Shown: positions 5,094 to 6,210 of the stretch, one piece after another
How the letters are laid out: every line of letters starts with the position of its first letter
How positions within the stretch are numbered: the first letter of the stretch is position 1
From: Omnitrophica WOR_2 bacterium RIFCSPHIGHO2_02_FULL_67_20
GTDB taxonomy: Bacteria > Omnitrophota > Gorgyraeia > Aquiviventales > Aquiviventaceae
Length of the DNA: 6,210 bases
NCBI GenBank assembly: GCA_001805695.1
Contig: MHGT01000028.1
Span: 1-6,210 of the forward strand
Direction: 5' to 3'
The notes under the pieces: generated by a model
Told to the model about the DNA's origin: nothing
Databases searched by the model: none
The model's input: only the letters and a program-made list of their open reading frames with translations
Translations under genes and position numbers: made by a program

Positions 5094-6128
5094 ATGGTTG
5101 CGGTCCGCCATCTGGGTGTGCTGACCGGCGGGGGCGACTGTCCGGGGCTCAACCCGGTCATCCGGGCGGTGACCCGCGCCGCTCTGCAGGCCGGCGTCAA
5201 CGTCAGCGGCATCCGCAACGGCTGGAAAGGGCTCATCCAGGGCGACACGGTCACCTTGGATCTCCAGTCGGTCTCCGGCATCCTACCCAGGGGGGGCACC
5301 ATCCTCGGCACGTCACGGACGAACCCGTACAAGCGCCCGGAGGACCTGAAGCGGCTGCATGAGACCCTCGCGAGGCTGGAGCTGAACGCGGTCATCGCCA
5401 TCGGCGGGGAAGACACGCTGGGGGTCGCGACGAAGCTCGCCAAGGAGGGGGTGCGGGTGGTGGGCGTGCCCAAGACCATCGACAACGACCTCCCGGCCAC
5501 CGACTTCACCTTCGGCTTCGACACGGCGGTGAACATCGCGATGGAGGCGATCGACCGGCTCCACACGACCGCGGAGAGCCACCACCGCATCATGGTGGCG
5601 GAGGTTATGGGGCGCCACGCCGGCTGGATCGCCACCTACGCGGGCATCGCCGGCGGGGCGGATGTCATCCTCATCCCCGAGGTGCCGGTCGACATCGACG
5701 AGGTGTGCGACACCATCAAGCGGCGCCACGGACGCGGCAAGGATTTCAGCATCATCGTCGTCGCCGAGGGCGCCCAGTTCAAGACCGGCTCCGATGTGAC
5801 CCGGGAAGAGAAGCTCGATGAGTTCGGCCACGTGCGCCTCGGCGGCATCGGCGATCTGCTCGGGAAGATGATCGAGGAGCGCACCGGGTTCGAAACCCGC
5901 GTCACCGTCCTGGGCCACATCCAGCGCGGCGGCAGCCCCACGGCGTTCGACCGCGTCCTCGGCACGCGCTTCGGCGTGAAGGCGGTCGAGCTTGTCCTGG
6001 CCGGCCGCTTCGGCACGATGGTCAGCCTGCAGGGCAACAAAATCGAGGCGGTGCCGCTGGACCAGGGCACCGGAGCGCTGAAGACCATCGACATGGGGCT
6101 CTACACGATCGCCAAGATCTTCGACTGA
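5094..6128 (+). CDS. 6-phosphofructokinase, group III type, predicted PPi-dependent
   Basis: A 344-residue PfkA-superfamily enzyme that interconverts fructose 6-phosphate and fructose 1,6-bisphosphate in the cytosol. Motifs: GVLTGGGDCPGLN (8-20) at the phosphoryl-donor site; RGGTILGTSRTNP (66-78); IGGEDTLG (103-110); PKTIDNDLPATDFTFGFDTA (126-145) with general base Asp130; EVMGRHAGWIA (170-180) at the sugar-phosphate site; and HIQRGGSPTAFDR (275-287). Asp107 and Lys127 align with Gly104 and Gly124 of E. coli ATP-PFK. Asp and Lys at these sites are the classical marks of pyrophosphate use, as in the Amycolatopsis enzyme; ATP-using group III members such as Streptomyces have Gly at the first site. 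PPi use would make the step reversible. An open frame reaches back to 4644 inside accC, but AGGAG 7 nt before 5094 fixes the start. The next gene begins 7 nt after the stop. Confidence is high for PFK, moderate for PPi use. Confidence 0.95.
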   Translation: MVAVRHLGVLTGGGDCPGLNPVIRAVTRAALQAGVNVSGIRNGWKGLIQGDTVTLDLQSVSGILPRGGTILGTSRTNPYKRPEDLKRLHETLARLELNAVIAIGGEDTLGVATKLAKEGVRVVGVPKTIDNDLPATDFTFGFDTAVNIAMEAIDRLHTTAESHHRIMVAEVMGRHAGWIATYAGIAGGADVILIPEVPVDIDEVCDTIKRRHGRGKDFSIIVVAEGAQFKTGSDVTREEKLDEFGHVRLGGIGDLLGKMIEERTGFETRVTVLGHIQRGGSPTAFDRVLGTRFGVKAVELVLAGRFGTMVSLQGNKIEAVPLDQGTGALKTIDMGLYTIAKIFD

Positions 6129-6135
6129 GGCGCCA

Positions 6136-6210
6136 ATGGCAGCACGGGACGTCATCATTGCCAGCCTGAAAGAAACGGCGGGGCTGCTCGAAGAGCTGCC
6201 GGTGGAGCAG
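6136..6210 (+). CDS. 5' end of an unidentified gene, cut by the window end
   Basis: An ATG 7 nt after the phosphofructokinase stop opens 25 codons to the window edge, reading MAARDVIIASLKETAGLLEE and continuing. GAGG (6127-6130), overlapping the pfk stop, lies 5 nt upstream as a plausible ribosome binding site. Spacing and codon use fit a real gene in the same transcription unit. The start looks like an amphipathic helix. It somewhat resembles the N-terminus of SIS-domain sugar-phosphate isomerases (GmhA-like), but 25 residues are too few to assign a family, and that suggestion is a guess. Confidence 0.5.
   Translation, partial: MAARDVIIASLKETAGLLEELPVEQ

Overview
This looks like a stretch of a high-GC bacterial chromosome. 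Two hand-counted 60-base blocks in aroQ and accC are about 73% and 77% G+C. All genes lie on the + strand and are closely packed. The content is almost entirely housekeeping: AmmeMemoRadiSam protein B (3' end only), a DUF1844 protein, RmuC, a Trm112-type zinc-ribbon protein, AroQ, EF-P, AccB, AccC, a group III-like phosphofructokinase and the first codons of one more gene. The order aroQ-efp-accB-accC is widespread in bacteria. The mix with DUF1844, a MEMO-family protein and a PPi-type phosphofructokinase suggests an uncultivated or environmental lineage (PVC-like or a neighbouring phylum). That placement is inference with low confidence; no rRNA or other marker is present to settle it.

Layout: (1) Positions 1-225 are the C-terminus of a MEMO-family protein. 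It is followed by a short degenerate repeat rich in GAT-starting words that runs into the start of the DUF1844 gene. (2) Positions 261-2489 are four translationally coupled genes: DUF1844, rmuC, Trm112-like and aroQ, joined by ATGA, ATGA and TAATG overlaps. rmuC has clearly lower G+C than everything around it. (3) efp (2496-3053) follows aroQ after 6 nt. (4) The 109-nt gap 3054-3162 holds an unusual array of a 9-nt word that flips orientation at its midpoint. (5) accB and accC (3163-5023) encode the biotin carrier and biotin carboxylase of acetyl-CoA carboxylase. (6) A phosphofructokinase gene (5094-6128) carries the residues expected of a pyrophosphate-dependent enzyme. (7) An unidentified gene begins at 6136 and runs off the window.

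Functionally the genes cover fatty-acid synthesis (AccB/AccC), the shikimate pathway (AroQ), translation of proline-rich stretches (EF-P), methyltransferase support (Trm112-like), genome maintenance (RmuC) and glycolysis/gluconeogenesis (PFK). I see no new multi-gene system. The points worth a second look are the inverted 9-nt repeat array, the compositionally foreign rmuC inside perfect start/stop overlaps, and the predicted PPi specificity of the PFK. No gene-free stretch exceeds 300 bases.
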